Of a DNA stretch of 64,000 bases, positions 1 to 9,351 are shown in pieces; position 1 is the stretch's first letter; the number at the start of each line of letters is the position of its first letter. Made by a program: the position numbers and the translations under genes. The stretch comes from Microbacterium aerolatum. GTDB taxonomy: Bacteria; Actinomycetota; Actinomycetes; Actinomycetales; Microbacteriaceae. The notes below the pieces were generated by a model, which saw only the letters and a list, made by a program, of their open reading frames with translations, did not search any database and was not told where the DNA came from. Where the stretch lies: NCBI RefSeq assembly GCF_007988825.1, contig NZ_BJUW01000007.1:1-64000 (forward strand). The letters are read 5' to 3'.

Positions 1-857
<857 letters not shown>

Positions 858-985
858 TCAAGGATCTCACCTGCCGGAGGGACAGGGGGCGGCGCCCGCG
901 GGTCGCAGCGCGTGCTGGATGCGTTCCGTCGGTTCTGAGCGCACCATGACCGACGGGATGCATCCAGCATCGATGCGGCAGAGCG

Positions 986-1171
986 TCAGGCCGGCGAGTC
1001 GTCCGGGTCGAGCGTCCTGAGCATGTCCTTCTCGACCTCGTTGTCGGCGTCGAGCTGCTCCTCGGTCGTGTCGTCGCCGCCCAGCGGCGCGTCGTCGCCG
1101 CCCCCGGCGAGGTCCTCTGCGGTCTCTTCGGGGCGGCTTTCCTCTGCGGGATCCGGTCGATGATCGTCCAT
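986..1171 (-). CDS. small acidic hypothetical protein
   Basis: A 61-residue, strongly acidic protein (MDDHRPDPAEESRPEETAED...) without membrane segments or recognisable motifs. The start is supported by a leaderless arrangement: a TAGCGT hexamer (1183-1178 on the minus strand) lies exactly six bases before the ATG. Similar acidic, Asp/Glu/Pro-rich short proteins are common in Microbacteriaceae, but no function can be given. It stands alone between sufS and the DUF6804-like gene on the same strand. Confidence 0.6.
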   Translation of the reverse strand: MDDHRPDPAEESRPEETAEDLAGGGDDAPLGGDDTTEEQLDADNEVEKDMLRTLDPDDSPA

Positions 1172-1224
1172 ACCCGCACGCTACGCCGGAATCCTCTGGA
1201 GCGCCACGAGCAGCGCGCGGCGCG

Positions 1225-1557
1225 TCAGGCGGCGGTGCGCTCGTTCCTGATCAGGATGCCGGCGGCGATGAAGACCAGCGCGGCGACGAACTGCGCTCCG
1301 ATCCACACCCACCCGGCGAAGCCGAACGGATAGACAGGGTTCCAGATCACCGCGATCGCGACGAACACCACCGTCCACCACCACTGCCGCGCCTGCCAGG
1401 CGAACCACGCCACGACGAGCGCGAGGATCGCGACGAGGAACAGGATGATCGTCGCACCGAGGCCCTCGGTGAACAGCGGAGAGACGAACAGCGCGATCGC
1501 GGCGAGGAGCCCAGGAGCAAGCGCGTTGCGCTGCGTCTGCGGGGTGGGAGAAGCCAT
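1225..1557 (-). CDS. DUF6804-like small membrane protein
   Basis: A 110-residue membrane protein with about four hydrophobic helices and a central QARQWWW motif followed by AVIWNPVYPF. The start MASPTPQTQRNALAPG was chosen because TGGAGAC precedes the ATG; an upstream extension of the frame has no ribosome site. I recall this family as DUF6804; its function is unknown. A clear paralog (RNALAP, QARQWWW and AVIWNPV all shared) lies in the mobile island at 31142-31477, so the window carries a chromosomal and a mobile copy. Confidence 0.85.
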   Translation of the reverse strand: MASPTPQTQRNALAPGLLAAIALFVSPLFTEGLGATIILFLVAILALVVAWFAWQARQWWWTVVFVAIAVIWNPVYPFGFAGWVWIGAQFVAALVFIAAGILIRNERTAA

Positions 1558-1683
1558 GTCTCCATCTTCCCGCACTTCCAGTTTACCGACGGGATGGGGG
1601 CTTGCGGCAAGGGCCCCCGCGAGGCGCATACTTGTCGATCGTGCGCAGCGAGAACCGCAGATGCGCACCGGAATCGGAGCCCC

Positions 1684-3822
1684 GTGAACACCAACGCCCT
1701 CACCGCCTTCCACCTCTCTGACGCCCTCGCCTTCAAAGCCCGCCCCGACCTCATCGCCCGCGACGACGAGCAGTTCGCCGCCATCGCCGGCACGCTCCGC
1801 GGCAGCATCGCCGAAGCATCCTCCCGTCTCGAGCGCACACTCGCCGCACCGAGCGGCGTCGGCGGCGCTGCCGTCGAGCGCGACCTCGAGATCCACCGAC
1901 TGAACACCCGTCTGACCATGCTGCGCCGATACGGCATCGACATGTGCCTGGGCCGCATGGTGACCGAAGCCGACGAGCACATCTACATCGGACGCCTCGG
2001 CCTCGCCGGAGAGGACGGCCGTCAGCTGCTCGTCGACTGGCGAGCACCCGCCGCGGAGCCGTTCTTCGGTGCGACGCTCGCCGAGCCGATGGGCCTGGTG
2101 AGCCGCCGCCGCTACCGCTGGTCGGGCGGGCGGGTGAGCGATTACTGGGACGAGGCGTTCACGGCAGAGGCCCTCGGCGCCGGCGGCGCGCTCGATGACC
2201 AGTCGTCATTCATCGCCAGTCTCGGCACCTCGCGCTCCGCGCACATGCGCGACGTGCTGGCGACCATCCAGGCCGATCAGGATGCCATCATCCGCGCCGG
2301 TTCCGAGGGAACCCTCGTCGTCGACGGAGGCCCGGGCACCGGAAAGACCGTCGTCGCCCTGCACCGCGCCGCGTACCTGCTCTACTCCGACTCGCGAATC
2401 TCGCGCGGCAGCGGCGGCGGGGTGCTCGTCGTGGGCCCGCACCAGCCCTACCTCGCCTACGTCGACGACGTGCTCCCGAGCCTCGGTGAAGACCGCGTGC
2501 AGACCTGCACCCTGCGCGACCTCGTACCCGAGGGCCGCGATGCGCCGGTCGAGCCGAATCCAGCGGTCGCACTGCTCAAGACCTCGGGTCGGCTGATCGA
2601 CGCGGTCGGTGCGGCCGTGCGCCTCTACGAGCAACCGCCCGAGCGCGGCACCGTCGTCGAGACGCCGTGGGCGGATCTGCGCGTGCGGGAGATCGACTGG
2701 GAGGACGCCTTCGAGACCGACACCGGCGCCGCCCACAACGAGGCCCGAGACGAGATCTGGGACGCGCTCCTCGACATCGTGCTCGACCGCTTCGCCGAAC
2801 AGATCCCCCGGGCACAGCTGCGTCGCGCCCTCGCCCGGAGCGACGCTCTCACCCAGACGTTCAACCGCGCGTGGCCGCTGCTGGATCCGGCGGCCCTCGT
2901 CGCCGCGTTCTGGAGCAACCCCGGCTTCCTCAGACGGTGCGCTCCGTGGCTGACGGCTGACGAGGTGCGGATGCTGCAGCGCGAGGCCCCTGCCGCATGG
3001 ACGGCATCCGACCTGCCGCTCCTGGACGCGGCCCGCCGCGCCGTCGGCGACCCGGATGCCGGCCGCATCCGCCGCGAACGCGAGCGCGCACGAGCGGCCG
3101 AACGCGAGTACCGCGCGAGCGTCGCCGACTACCTGATGGAGTCGTCCGACGACGACCTCGGCCTCATGTCGATGCTCCGCGGCGAGGACGTGCTGAACAG
3201 CCTGGATGACGACGACGCTCTCCCTCGGGTGGCCCACGATGCGCTCGCGGGCCCCTTCGCGCACATCATCGTCGACGAGGCGCAGGAGGTCACCGACGCG
3301 GAGTGGCGGATGCTGCTGAGCCGGTGCCCTTCCCGCAACTTCACGGTGGTCGGCGACCGCGCACAGGCCAGGCACGGCTTCACGCAGACGTGGGAGGAGC
3401 GCCTCGCCGATGCCGGACACAGAGACGTCTCCGTGGCCTCCCTGACGGTCAACTACCGCACGCCGGAGGAGATCATGGCCGAGGCAGAGCCGGCGATCCG
3501 TGCCGCGCTGCCGGACGCCAATGTGCCGACCTCGGTGCGCTCGAGCGGCATCCCGGTGCGGCACGCCCCGCTCGCCGAACGCGACACGATCATCGACGCC
3601 TGGCTCGCCGACAACGACGAGGGCACAGCGTGCGTCATCGGCGACACGACGTACACGGCGACCGATCGGGTGCGCTCGCTGTCGCCCGAGCTGTCGAAGG
3701 GCCTCGAGTTCGACCTCGTGGTCCTGGTCGAACCGGAGTCCTTCGGCGAGGGCATCGAGGGTGCGGTGGACCGCTACGTCGCGATGACCAGGTCCACGCG
3801 CGAGCTCGTGATCCTCGCCTGA
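1684..3822 (+). CDS. helD: HelD-type RNA polymerase recycling ATPase (UvrD/Rep-like)
   Basis: This 712-residue superfamily 1 ATPase resembles actinobacterial HelD, which binds stalled RNA polymerase and releases it from nucleic acid. The N-terminal 100 residues look like the coiled-coil arm. The Walker A GGPGTGKT is at residues 215-222, the Walker B IIVDEAQEV around 528-536, a VVGDRAQ motif III near 556, and the SKGLEFDLVV and TRSTRELVI motifs near the end. The GTG start at 1684 was chosen because GGAG lies five bases upstream and the protein then begins with the usual helical arm. It could equally be annotated as a UvrD-like helicase; the compact length and N-terminal arm favour HelD. Confidence 0.88.
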   Translation: MNTNALTAFHLSDALAFKARPDLIARDDEQFAAIAGTLRGSIAEASSRLERTLAAPSGVGGAAVERDLEIHRLNTRLTMLRRYGIDMCLGRMVTEADEHIYIGRLGLAGEDGRQLLVDWRAPAAEPFFGATLAEPMGLVSRRRYRWSGGRVSDYWDEAFTAEALGAGGALDDQSSFIASLGTSRSAHMRDVLATIQADQDAIIRAGSEGTLVVDGGPGTGKTVVALHRAAYLLYSDSRISRGSGGGVLVVGPHQPYLAYVDDVLPSLGEDRVQTCTLRDLVPEGRDAPVEPNPAVALLKTSGRLIDAVGAAVRLYEQPPERGTVVETPWADLRVREIDWEDAFETDTGAAHNEARDEIWDALLDIVLDRFAEQIPRAQLRRALARSDALTQTFNRAWPLLDPAALVAAFWSNPGFLRRCAPWLTADEVRMLQREAPAAWTASDLPLLDAARRAVGDPDAGRIRRERERARAAEREYRASVADYLMESSDDDLGLMSMLRGEDVLNSLDDDDALPRVAHDALAGPFAHIIVDEAQEVTDAEWRMLLSRCPSRNFTVVGDRAQARHGFTQTWEERLADAGHRDVSVASLTVNYRTPEEIMAEAEPAIRAALPDANVPTSVRSSGIPVRHAPLAERDTIIDAWLADNDEGTACVIGDTTYTATDRVRSLSPELSKGLEFDLVVLVEPESFGEGIEGAVDRYVAMTRSTRELVILA

Positions 3823-3823
3823 G

Positions 3824-3858
3824 CCCCGGCAGTCGTGACGTCACGGCAGCGGCCGGGG
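3824..3858. terminator. convergent inverted repeat after helD
   Basis: CCCCGGC at 3824-3830 pairs with GCCGGGG at 3852-3858, enclosing a second perfect palindrome CGTGACGTCACG at 3834-3845. It lies directly after the helD stop and overlaps the end of the converging 104-residue gene, so it may end transcription from both sides. There is no T-run. Confidence 0.5.
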
Positions 3859-4155
3859 CGGGAAGTGCGGGATCTGCCTCGGCCGGTCGGCGCGCGAGGA
3901 CGTCCGGGCGGCGTCCGCGGCATCCAGGTCGGCCAGCAGCTCGTCGAGCGAGCGATAACGGGACCTCGTCGGGCACGGGCTGCGCAGCCAGAGCACGTCG
4001 TAGGTTCCGGTCTCGTTCTTGTCGACGTAGGCGACGAGGCGGGAGGCATCCGTCTCGGTGAGCGCGCCGTCGCAGATCCGCCAGGCGGTGCGGGCGATCG
4101 GAATGACCTCCCAGACTGAGGCCGGTCGCGGAGGCTCCGGGGCTGTCATGGTCAT
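3841..4155 (-). CDS. hypothetical protein translationally coupled to SDR
   Basis: A 104-residue soluble protein (MTMTAPEPPRPASVWEVIPIA...). The sequence AWRICDGALTETDASRLVAYVDKN followed by YDVLWLRSP and a C-terminal LDELLADLDAADAA looks like a folded small domain, but I do not recognise the family. The ATG overlaps the stop of the upstream SDR gene by ATGA, and GGAAGG lies just before it, so the two are probably translated together. Its 3' end overlaps the hairpin shared with helD. Confidence 0.7.
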   Translation of the reverse strand: MTMTAPEPPRPASVWEVIPIARTAWRICDGALTETDASRLVAYVDKNETGTYDVLWLRSPCPTRSRYRSLDELLADLDAADAARTSSRADRPRQIPHFPPRPLP

Positions 4156-5036
4156 AGTGCCTTCCCCCCGGTCACCGCGAGGACAGTCCCCGAGGTGTAA
4201 GACGACTCGCCCGACGCGAGATACACGTAAGCGCCGGCGAGTTCGGCCGGCTGACCTGCACGCCCGAGCGGAGTGTCCTGCCCGAACTTGCGCACCTTGT
4301 CCTCGTCCCACCCCGTGCCCGGGATCAACGGCGTCCAGATCGGGCCGGGGGCGACGGCGTTCACGCGGATGCCGCGCGGACCGCCCTCCTCGGCGAGCGC
4401 TTTCACGAACGCGACCTGGGCCGCCTTCGTCATGGCGTAGTCGATCAGGCCCGGCGAGGGGTTGAAGGACTGGATGGATGCCGTGACGATGATGCTCGCG
4501 CCTGCCTCGAGCAGCGGGAACGCCGCCCGTGCGGAGAACAGCAGTCCCTCGAGGTTCGTCTGGAACACCCGCCGCATCTCGTCGGTGCGCAGGTTCGCGA
4601 ACCCGTCGATGTCGTGCTGGTAGCCGGCGTTGAGAACCAGTGTGTCCAGGCCGCCGAGACCGTCGCGCGTCTTCTGCACCGCCTCGGTCGCGAAGTCCTC
4701 GTTGCGCAGATCCCCCGCGAGGCTGAGGCCTGTCCGCCCGGCATCCCGCACCAGGTCGAGCGTGGTGTCGGCATCCGCCTGCTCCTCGGGCATGTGCGCG
4801 ATCGCGACGTCGGCGCCTTCCCGGGCGAATGCGATCGACACGGCGCGCCCGATGCCGGAATCGCCGCCTGTGATCAATGCCCTGCGACCCTCCAGGCGAC
4901 CGTGCCCGACGTAGCTCGACTCGCCGTGGTCGGGCTCGGGGCGCATCTGCTCCGTCTGCCCCGGCTGGCTCTGCGTCTGCCCGGGGAACTCGCCGTCGTG
5001 CTGCGCGTGGCGCGGATCTGCGGTGCTGTCGGTCAT
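4152..5036 (-). CDS. SDR family oxidoreductase (YghA/YhdG-like)
   Basis: A 294-residue short-chain dehydrogenase with a 48-residue polar N-terminal extension, as in stress-associated YghA/YhdG-type SDRs. The NAD(P)-binding motif TGGDSGIG is at 56-63, the NAG motif at 136-138, the catalytic Ser near 187, and the YxxxK pair at Tyr200 and Lys204. It ends with the family-typical SSYTSGTVLAVTGGKAL. The substrate cannot be inferred. The start MTDSTADPRHAQHDGEF follows an AAGGAGCG-type site. It forms a two-gene unit with the downstream 104-residue gene. Confidence 0.9.
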   Translation of the reverse strand: MTDSTADPRHAQHDGEFPGQTQSQPGQTEQMRPEPDHGESSYVGHGRLEGRRALITGGDSGIGRAVSIAFAREGADVAIAHMPEEQADADTTLDLVRDAGRTGLSLAGDLRNEDFATEAVQKTRDGLGGLDTLVLNAGYQHDIDGFANLRTDEMRRVFQTNLEGLLFSARAAFPLLEAGASIIVTASIQSFNPSPGLIDYAMTKAAQVAFVKALAEEGGPRGIRVNAVAPGPIWTPLIPGTGWDEDKVRKFGQDTPLGRAGQPAELAGAYVYLASGESSYTSGTVLAVTGGKAL

Positions 5037-5264
5037 GCGGATCGCTCCTTCGAGGGAAAGGGGTCGAGGTTGTGAGGACACCTTCTCGTTAAGCCGCAGG
5101 GCTCCCAAGGGGGTTGACACTTCGGGCGTTTGGGCGCATCGCGCAGGCGCGGTTCTGACGCCGAGGTTGTGCCACTTAGTGTCACGGCGGAGAGCTGTCA
5201 ACGGGGGCGGGCTGCCGGCGGCGATATCGGAGACTGAGCCACACGCCGACCGAAGGGACATCCG

Positions 5265-6266
5265 ATGAGCGATGTGACGATCCTGGCGCCGTCGCCGACA
5301 TTGACGGTGACCGTCGAAGACCATCCCCAGGGGTCCGAGATCCACGTGCACGCCGGCGGTCAGGGGGTGTGGCAGGCGCGGATGCTTCGCCGGCTCCAGG
5401 TGCCGGTGACGATGTGCTGCGTGCTCACCGGAGAGGTGGGCAGAGCTCTGCAGCATCTGCTCGAGGACGAGGACATCACCGTCCAGGCGCTGACCCGGGA
5501 CGGGCGCGGGTCCGCCTACGTCCATGACCGTCGCGGCGGCGAGCGCATCGTGATCGACGAGGAGCGAGGCGACCCGATCGGGCGCCATGATCTCGACGAT
5601 CTCTACAGTGCGATGCTGAGCAGCAGCGAGGACTCGCAGGTGGTGGTCCTGAGCGGCCCGGCCGGCGAGGAGACCATCCCAGCGGACTTCTACCGTCGCC
5701 TGGCGATCGATCTGCGCGCGGCCGGCAAGACGGTCGTCGCGGATCTCTCGGGAGAGCGGCTGCGGGCCGTCGTCGAGGGCGGCGTGGATGTCCTGAAGGT
5801 CAGCCATGAGGAGCTGAAGGCCGACGGGCTCGTGACCGTGACGACCGACGATGAAATCATCGCCGCCATGCAGCGGCTGCGAGCGGACGGCGCGGGCGCC
5901 GTGATCGTGACGCGGGCGAGCGACCCGCTGCTGTTCACGGACGGCGACCGGGTGATCGCGGTGTCGCCTCCCCCGTTCGAGGAGAACGAAACGCGCGGTG
6001 CCGGCGATTCGCTGACGGCCGGAGTGATCGCCGGCCTGGTGCGGGGCGAGCCGCTGCGCGACGCCATCACTCTGGGCGCGGCGGCCGGTGCGCTCAACGT
6101 CACCCGGCACGGTCTCGGAACCGGGGATGCCGACCTGATCGGCAGCCTGCGCACCAAAGTCACGGTCCGAGAAGTGCCACGGAGGGATGCCGAGGGCCGA
6201 GAGCAGGAGGGCAGGGTGAGCCCCGACGGCCTCGCCGCTCTGGCCGACCCGGAGGAGGACTCATGA
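5265..6266 (+). CDS. PfkB family sugar kinase (1-phosphofructokinase-like)
   Basis: A 333-residue ribokinase/PfkB-fold kinase. It shows the N-terminal GGQGVWQARML substrate-side motif (residues 31-41, matching the GGKGxNxAR motif) and the C-terminal anion-hole motif RGAGDSLTAGV at 244-254 with Asp248 as catalytic base. Length and architecture match the 1-phosphofructokinase/tagatose-6-phosphate branch, but the Gln-for-Lys and Trp-for-Asn changes in the first motif make the substrate uncertain. The ATG follows AAGGGAC. Its stop overlaps the surE start by ATGA, indicating coupled translation with a phosphatase. Confidence 0.85.
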   Translation: MSDVTILAPSPTLTVTVEDHPQGSEIHVHAGGQGVWQARMLRRLQVPVTMCCVLTGEVGRALQHLLEDEDITVQALTRDGRGSAYVHDRRGGERIVIDEERGDPIGRHDLDDLYSAMLSSSEDSQVVVLSGPAGEETIPADFYRRLAIDLRAAGKTVVADLSGERLRAVVEGGVDVLKVSHEELKADGLVTVTTDDEIIAAMQRLRADGAGAVIVTRASDPLLFTDGDRVIAVSPPPFEENETRGAGDSLTAGVIAGLVRGEPLRDAITLGAAAGALNVTRHGLGTGDADLIGSLRTKVTVREVPRRDAEGREQEGRVSPDGLAALADPEEDS

Positions 6267-7009
6267 CCCGCGTGCTGATCACGAACGACGACGGCATCGA
6301 TGCTCCCGGCCTCTGCGTCCTGGCACAGGCCGCCGTCAGCGCCGGGTTCGACGTCACCGTCGCCGCACCGGCCGCGCAGTCCAGCGGCTCGAGCGCCTCG
6401 ATCATGGCCACGGAGTCCGACGGGCGCATCGCCGTCGAGCGGCGAACCCTCCCCGACCTGCCTGAGATCGAGGCGTTCGCCGTGCAGGGCGGACCGGGCC
6501 TGATCGCCCTGATCGCCGCGCGAGGGGCGTTCGGCGATCCGGCCGAGGTCGTCCTCTCGGGTGTCAATCACGGCGCGAACGTCGGCCGTGCGATCCTGCA
6601 TTCCGGCACGGTCGGCGCCGCGCTGACCGGTGCGCTGAACGGCGCCTGGGCGATGGCGGTGTCGCTCGACGTGGGCATGAACCCCGATCGGTTCCACTGG
6701 CGAACGGGAGCGGATGCCGCGATCGCCCTCATGCCCGAACTCCTGGCACGCGAGGCCGGCACCGTGATCAACGTGAACGTCCCGAACAGCGAACAGCCCC
6801 GAGGGGTGCGTGAGTCGACCCTCGCGCCCTTCGGCATCGTGCAGATGACCGTGGCGGAGAGCGACGACAGTTACGTGCGGCTCGCCGTCGAGGAGCTGCC
6901 GAACGTCCCCACTCCGGACAGCGACGCCGCACACCTCGCGGACGGGTGGGTCACCGTTACCGGCATCGACTCCGTCACCGAGCGCAGGCTCGACCTCGCG
7001 CTGGACTGA
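6263..7009 (+). CDS. surE: 5'/3'-nucleotidase SurE
   Basis: A 248-residue SurE-family phosphatase that removes phosphate from nucleoside monophosphates and is often linked to stationary-phase survival. The metal-binding NDDG is at 8-11, a Ser in AAQSSGSS near residue 40 matches the conserved metal-ligand Ser, and the SGVNHGANVG segment (99-108) provides the conserved Asn102. Length fits the family. It overlaps the upstream PfkB-type kinase gene by 4 bases, so kinase and phosphatase are made together. Confidence 0.93.
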   Translation: MTRVLITNDDGIDAPGLCVLAQAAVSAGFDVTVAAPAAQSSGSSASIMATESDGRIAVERRTLPDLPEIEAFAVQGGPGLIALIAARGAFGDPAEVVLSGVNHGANVGRAILHSGTVGAALTGALNGAWAMAVSLDVGMNPDRFHWRTGADAAIALMPELLAREAGTVINVNVPNSEQPRGVRESTLAPFGIVQMTVAESDDSYVRLAVEELPNVPTPDSDAAHLADGWVTVTGIDSVTERRLDLALD

Positions 7010-7023
7010 TCGTCAGGTGCGCA

Positions 7024-7359
7024 TCAGGCGTGCGCTTCAGGCGAGCCCGACTCGTCGGCGGACTCGGCCGGCTCCGGTACGAGGTATAGGCCGGTCGGCG
7101 CGTTCGCGGTGAACGCGAGGGCGTCGACCCAGGCCCGGTTGACCGACGGCTGGCGCCCGCCGTAGTACTTGTAGACGATCGAGCTCCCGGGGTGCACCCA
7201 CACCGTCGTGCGGCCGCCTCCGACGCTGGGATCCTCCCGCCAGCTGAAAGCGAACGGCTCGCCGCGACGAAGCTTCGCGCTGATGACGAGCTGCAGGTGC
7301 GTCAGTGCGCGGTCTTCGATCTCGACCTTGACGCCGCCCTCGTAGATGAACTTGCCCAT
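7024..7359 (-). CDS. DUF7882-like small protein, copy A
   Basis: A 111-residue protein beginning MGKFIYEGGVKVEIEDRAL, with the family core LTHLQLVISAKLRRGEPFAFSW and TVWVHPGSSIVYKYYGG. I recall these proteins as DUF7882 (sometimes misnamed ATP-dependent DNA ligase); no activity is known. The most divergent of three paralogs in the window, it has a Lys-Tyr-Tyr strand where the others have RFVFD. It is transcribed divergently from copy B. There is no ribosome site; TACGCT lies seven bases before the ATG, so it is probably leaderless. Confidence 0.82.
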   Translation of the reverse strand: MGKFIYEGGVKVEIEDRALTHLQLVISAKLRRGEPFAFSWREDPSVGGGRTTVWVHPGSSIVYKYYGGRQPSVNRAWVDALAFTANAPTGLYLVPEPAESADESGSPEAHA

Positions 7360-7377
7360 GCTCTGTAGCGTAGTGCC
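7360..7377. promoter_or_regulatory. 18-bp divergent promoter with overlapping -10 hexamers
   Basis: The whole space between the two divergent ATG codons is 18 bp. The 7-bp core TAGCGTA (7366-7372) reads TAGCGT on the plus strand, six bases before the ATG at 7378, and TACGCT on the minus strand, seven bases before the ATG at 7359. Both match TAnnnT at leaderless spacing. No Shine-Dalgarno sequence fits on either side, and any -35 elements would lie inside the opposite gene. Confidence 0.65.
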
Positions 7378-7695
7378 ATGGGCCTGATGTTCTACGGCGG
7401 CGCGAACGAACCGATCTGGATCGAGGATCGTGCTCTCGCGCACCTCAAAGTGGTGATCGCGACGAAACTGCGGCGCAACGAGAGTTTCACGCTCTCGTGG
7501 CGCCATCCCGACGGCTCCGGCCGTTCGACGATCTGGCTGCACCCCGCGATCCCGCTGCGCTTCGTGTTCGATGAACCGGAGCCGCCGCCGCTGTCGCCTG
7601 AGTGGATCACGGCGATGGCGAACTCGGCCAATTCCAGTGGCGGGATCTCGCTGGTGCCCGAGCAGGTGGACCCTCGCGGCTCTACACAGCCCTGA
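7378..7695 (+). CDS. DUF7882-like small protein, copy B
   Basis: A 105-residue protein: MGLMFYGGANEPIWIEDRAL, then LAHLKVVIATKLRRNESFTLSW, STIWLHPAIPLRFVFDEPEPPP and a C-terminal NSSGGISLVPEQ. It is closely related to copy C at 12628-12939 and more distantly to the divergent copy A. No catalytic motif is obvious. Expression is predicted from the leaderless TAGCGT box that overlaps the promoter of copy A. Confidence 0.85.
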   Translation: MGLMFYGGANEPIWIEDRALAHLKVVIATKLRRNESFTLSWRHPDGSGRSTIWLHPAIPLRFVFDEPEPPPLSPEWITAMANSANSSGGISLVPEQVDPRGSTQP

Positions 7696-7770
7696 GCGCG
7701 GGTCAACCCCCTCGTGACGAAGTCTGCGCCGTTCTACCGTGGGAGGCACTGAGCGAGGAGGACAGCGCAG

Positions 7771-8292
7771 ATGAACTCTCATGACGAACGACAGCCGCAC
7801 AAGCCGACGACCACCCACGCCGAGTGGGGCGCAGGCAATCCGCACCTGAGGATCACCCGCGACGACGACAGGTTCGTCTTCAACCTCACCGTGGATGCCG
7901 TGCGCATCGGCGCCGCTGAGGGCAACGAGCTGCAACTGCCGGACACCGACCCGGTGCACGCCGAGATCCAGCACGATGATCAGGACGAGTATGTGCTGAC
8001 CCTGCACGGGGAGGGCGAGATGAACGCCGTTCCCAGCGCCGCCGAGACCGGCGCGAGTGGCCGCTCGGAGATCCTGCGTACCGGGGCGCGGTTCACCGCC
8101 GGCCCGTGGACGCTGGTCTTCGGCCGCGAGGAGTTCGCCGACCACGGCCGCCCGTACGGAGGCCGCACCGGCGGCGAGCTGTCCGACCAGCCACCGCAGC
8201 CCCAGCGTCCCGACTACTCCGAGGGTGTGCACCGCGACTCCGATGACGCGCGCGCGCCGGAGGGCGGCGGCAGCGAGGTCAGAGACGGCTGA
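7771..8292 (+). CDS. FHA-like domain protein
   Basis: A 173-residue soluble protein. Residues about 20-120 resemble a forkhead-associated phosphothreonine-binding fold: VRIGAAEGNELQLPDTDPVHAEI matches the FHA pattern with RIG, a short acidic loop and a His after the S/T-rich turn, followed by beta-strand-like EYVLTLHGEG and ARFTAGPWTLVFGREEF. The C-terminus is Pro/Gly/Asp-rich and probably disordered. The ATG follows GAGGAGGAC. The FHA call rests on pattern only; a partner kinase is not visible nearby. Confidence 0.6.
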   Translation: MNSHDERQPHKPTTTHAEWGAGNPHLRITRDDDRFVFNLTVDAVRIGAAEGNELQLPDTDPVHAEIQHDDQDEYVLTLHGEGEMNAVPSAAETGASGRSEILRTGARFTAGPWTLVFGREEFADHGRPYGGRTGGELSDQPPQPQRPDYSEGVHRDSDDARAPEGGGSEVRDG

Positions 8293-8402
8293 ACCCGACC
8301 GGCGGACTTTGCCGGGCCCACGGTCGACTGTCAAGGCCCATCACGGGTGCCCAGCGCGCACCTATCGTCATCGCATCCGTACTCGAGGAAGGGACGAGAA
8401 CC

Positions 8403-8828
8403 ATGACCATCACTCGTGAAATCATGACGCCGGCACCACGGTGCATCGGCGAGAACGACTCGCTCAGCATCGCGGCATCCGTCATGTCGGAACTGGACAT
8501 CGGCGCACTCCCGATCTGCGGCGAGGATCGACGACTCAAGGGGATGCTCACCGACCGCGACATCGTCGTGAAGGCAGTCGCCCACGGCCTGGACCCCGAG
8601 AGCACGCCGTCACGCACCCTCGCGGCAGGAAAGCCTGTCACCGTCGACGCAGCGGACGACATCGGCATCGCCCTCGACCGGATGCGCGAGCATCAGATCC
8701 GGCGGCTGCCGGTGATCGAAGACCATCAGCTGGTGGGGATCATCAGCCAGGCGGACATCGCACTCGCGCTGAGCCCCGAGACCACCGGCGCGACCGTGGA
8801 GGAGATCTCTCGGCAGGGAGTCTCATGA
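8403..8828 (+). CDS. CBS-pair domain protein
   Basis: A 141-residue protein made of two CBS motifs, about residues 5-60 (REIMTPAPRCIGENDSL...GALPICGEDRRLKGMLTDRDIV) and 73-130 (PVTVDAADDIGIALDRM...RRLPVIEDHQLVGIISQADI). Stand-alone CBS pairs of this type bind adenine nucleotides and include hypoxic-response proteins of mycobacteria. The start follows GAGGAAGGGAC, and a TATCGT box about 35 bases upstream is a plausible -10. It overlaps the CinA-like gene by ATGA. Confidence 0.9.
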   Translation: MTITREIMTPAPRCIGENDSLSIAASVMSELDIGALPICGEDRRLKGMLTDRDIVVKAVAHGLDPESTPSRTLAAGKPVTVDAADDIGIALDRMREHQIRRLPVIEDHQLVGIISQADIALALSPETTGATVEEISRQGVS

Positions 8829-9316
8829 GCCTCTCGGAGGCGCAGACGACGGATGATGTGGCGGCCCTGGGCGAGATCGCCCGTCGGCGCGGTCTGCGCA
8901 TCGCCGTCGTCGAATCGTTGACCTCGGGCGGGTTGGCCCACGCCGTCGGAGCCGGCTCCGACGCATCCGAATGGTTCGTGGGCGGGATCGTCGCCTACAT
9001 GACGGAGGTCAAAGAGGTGCTGCTCGGCCTCGCCGCAGGCAGCGACCCGACCTCGCCCGAGTGCGCCGAGCAGCTGGCTGCCGGCGGGCGCGACCTGTTC
9101 GCCGCCGACATCTGCGTCGCGACAACCGGTGTGGGCGGTCCGGATTCGGAAGACGGGCATCCGGCGGGAACCGTGTACCTGGGCTGGGCGACCGAGGGTG
9201 CGCATGGCCATCGGCTGCTCGAGCTGGACGGGTCCCCCGAGGATGTCATGGCCACCACCGTCGCATCGGCGGTCGGCCTGATCCTCGACACGCTGCAGAC
9301 GGCCGACGCCGTCTGA
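8825..9316 (+). CDS. CinA C-terminal family protein (nicotinamide-nucleotide amidase-like)
   Basis: A 163-residue stand-alone CinA C-terminal domain. These can deamidate nicotinamide mononucleotide (PncC activity). The core motifs are present: VVESLTSGGL near residue 26, VGGIVAYMTEVKEVLLGL, ATTGVGGPDSEDGHPAGTVYLGW, and the final SAVGLILDTL. It overlaps the CBS protein upstream, with GGCAGGGAG before the ATG. Enzyme activity is inferred from the family. Confidence 0.85.
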   Translation: MSLSEAQTTDDVAALGEIARRRGLRIAVVESLTSGGLAHAVGAGSDASEWFVGGIVAYMTEVKEVLLGLAAGSDPTSPECAEQLAAGGRDLFAADICVATTGVGGPDSEDGHPAGTVYLGWATEGAHGHRLLELDGSPEDVMATTVASAVGLILDTLQTADAV

Positions 9317-9351
9317 CACAGGAGACGAACGACGAGAAGAAGGAGAAGATC

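Noticed and set aside
2206..3564. Long open frame on the minus strand opposite helD (about 450 codons)
   Set aside because: It is the antisense shadow of the helD coding region; no domain, no start signal, and helD carries all ATPase motifs.
3834..3845. CGTGACGTCACG as a CRP-like operator
   Set aside because: It lies between two converging gene ends inside a larger hairpin, so a termination role is more likely.
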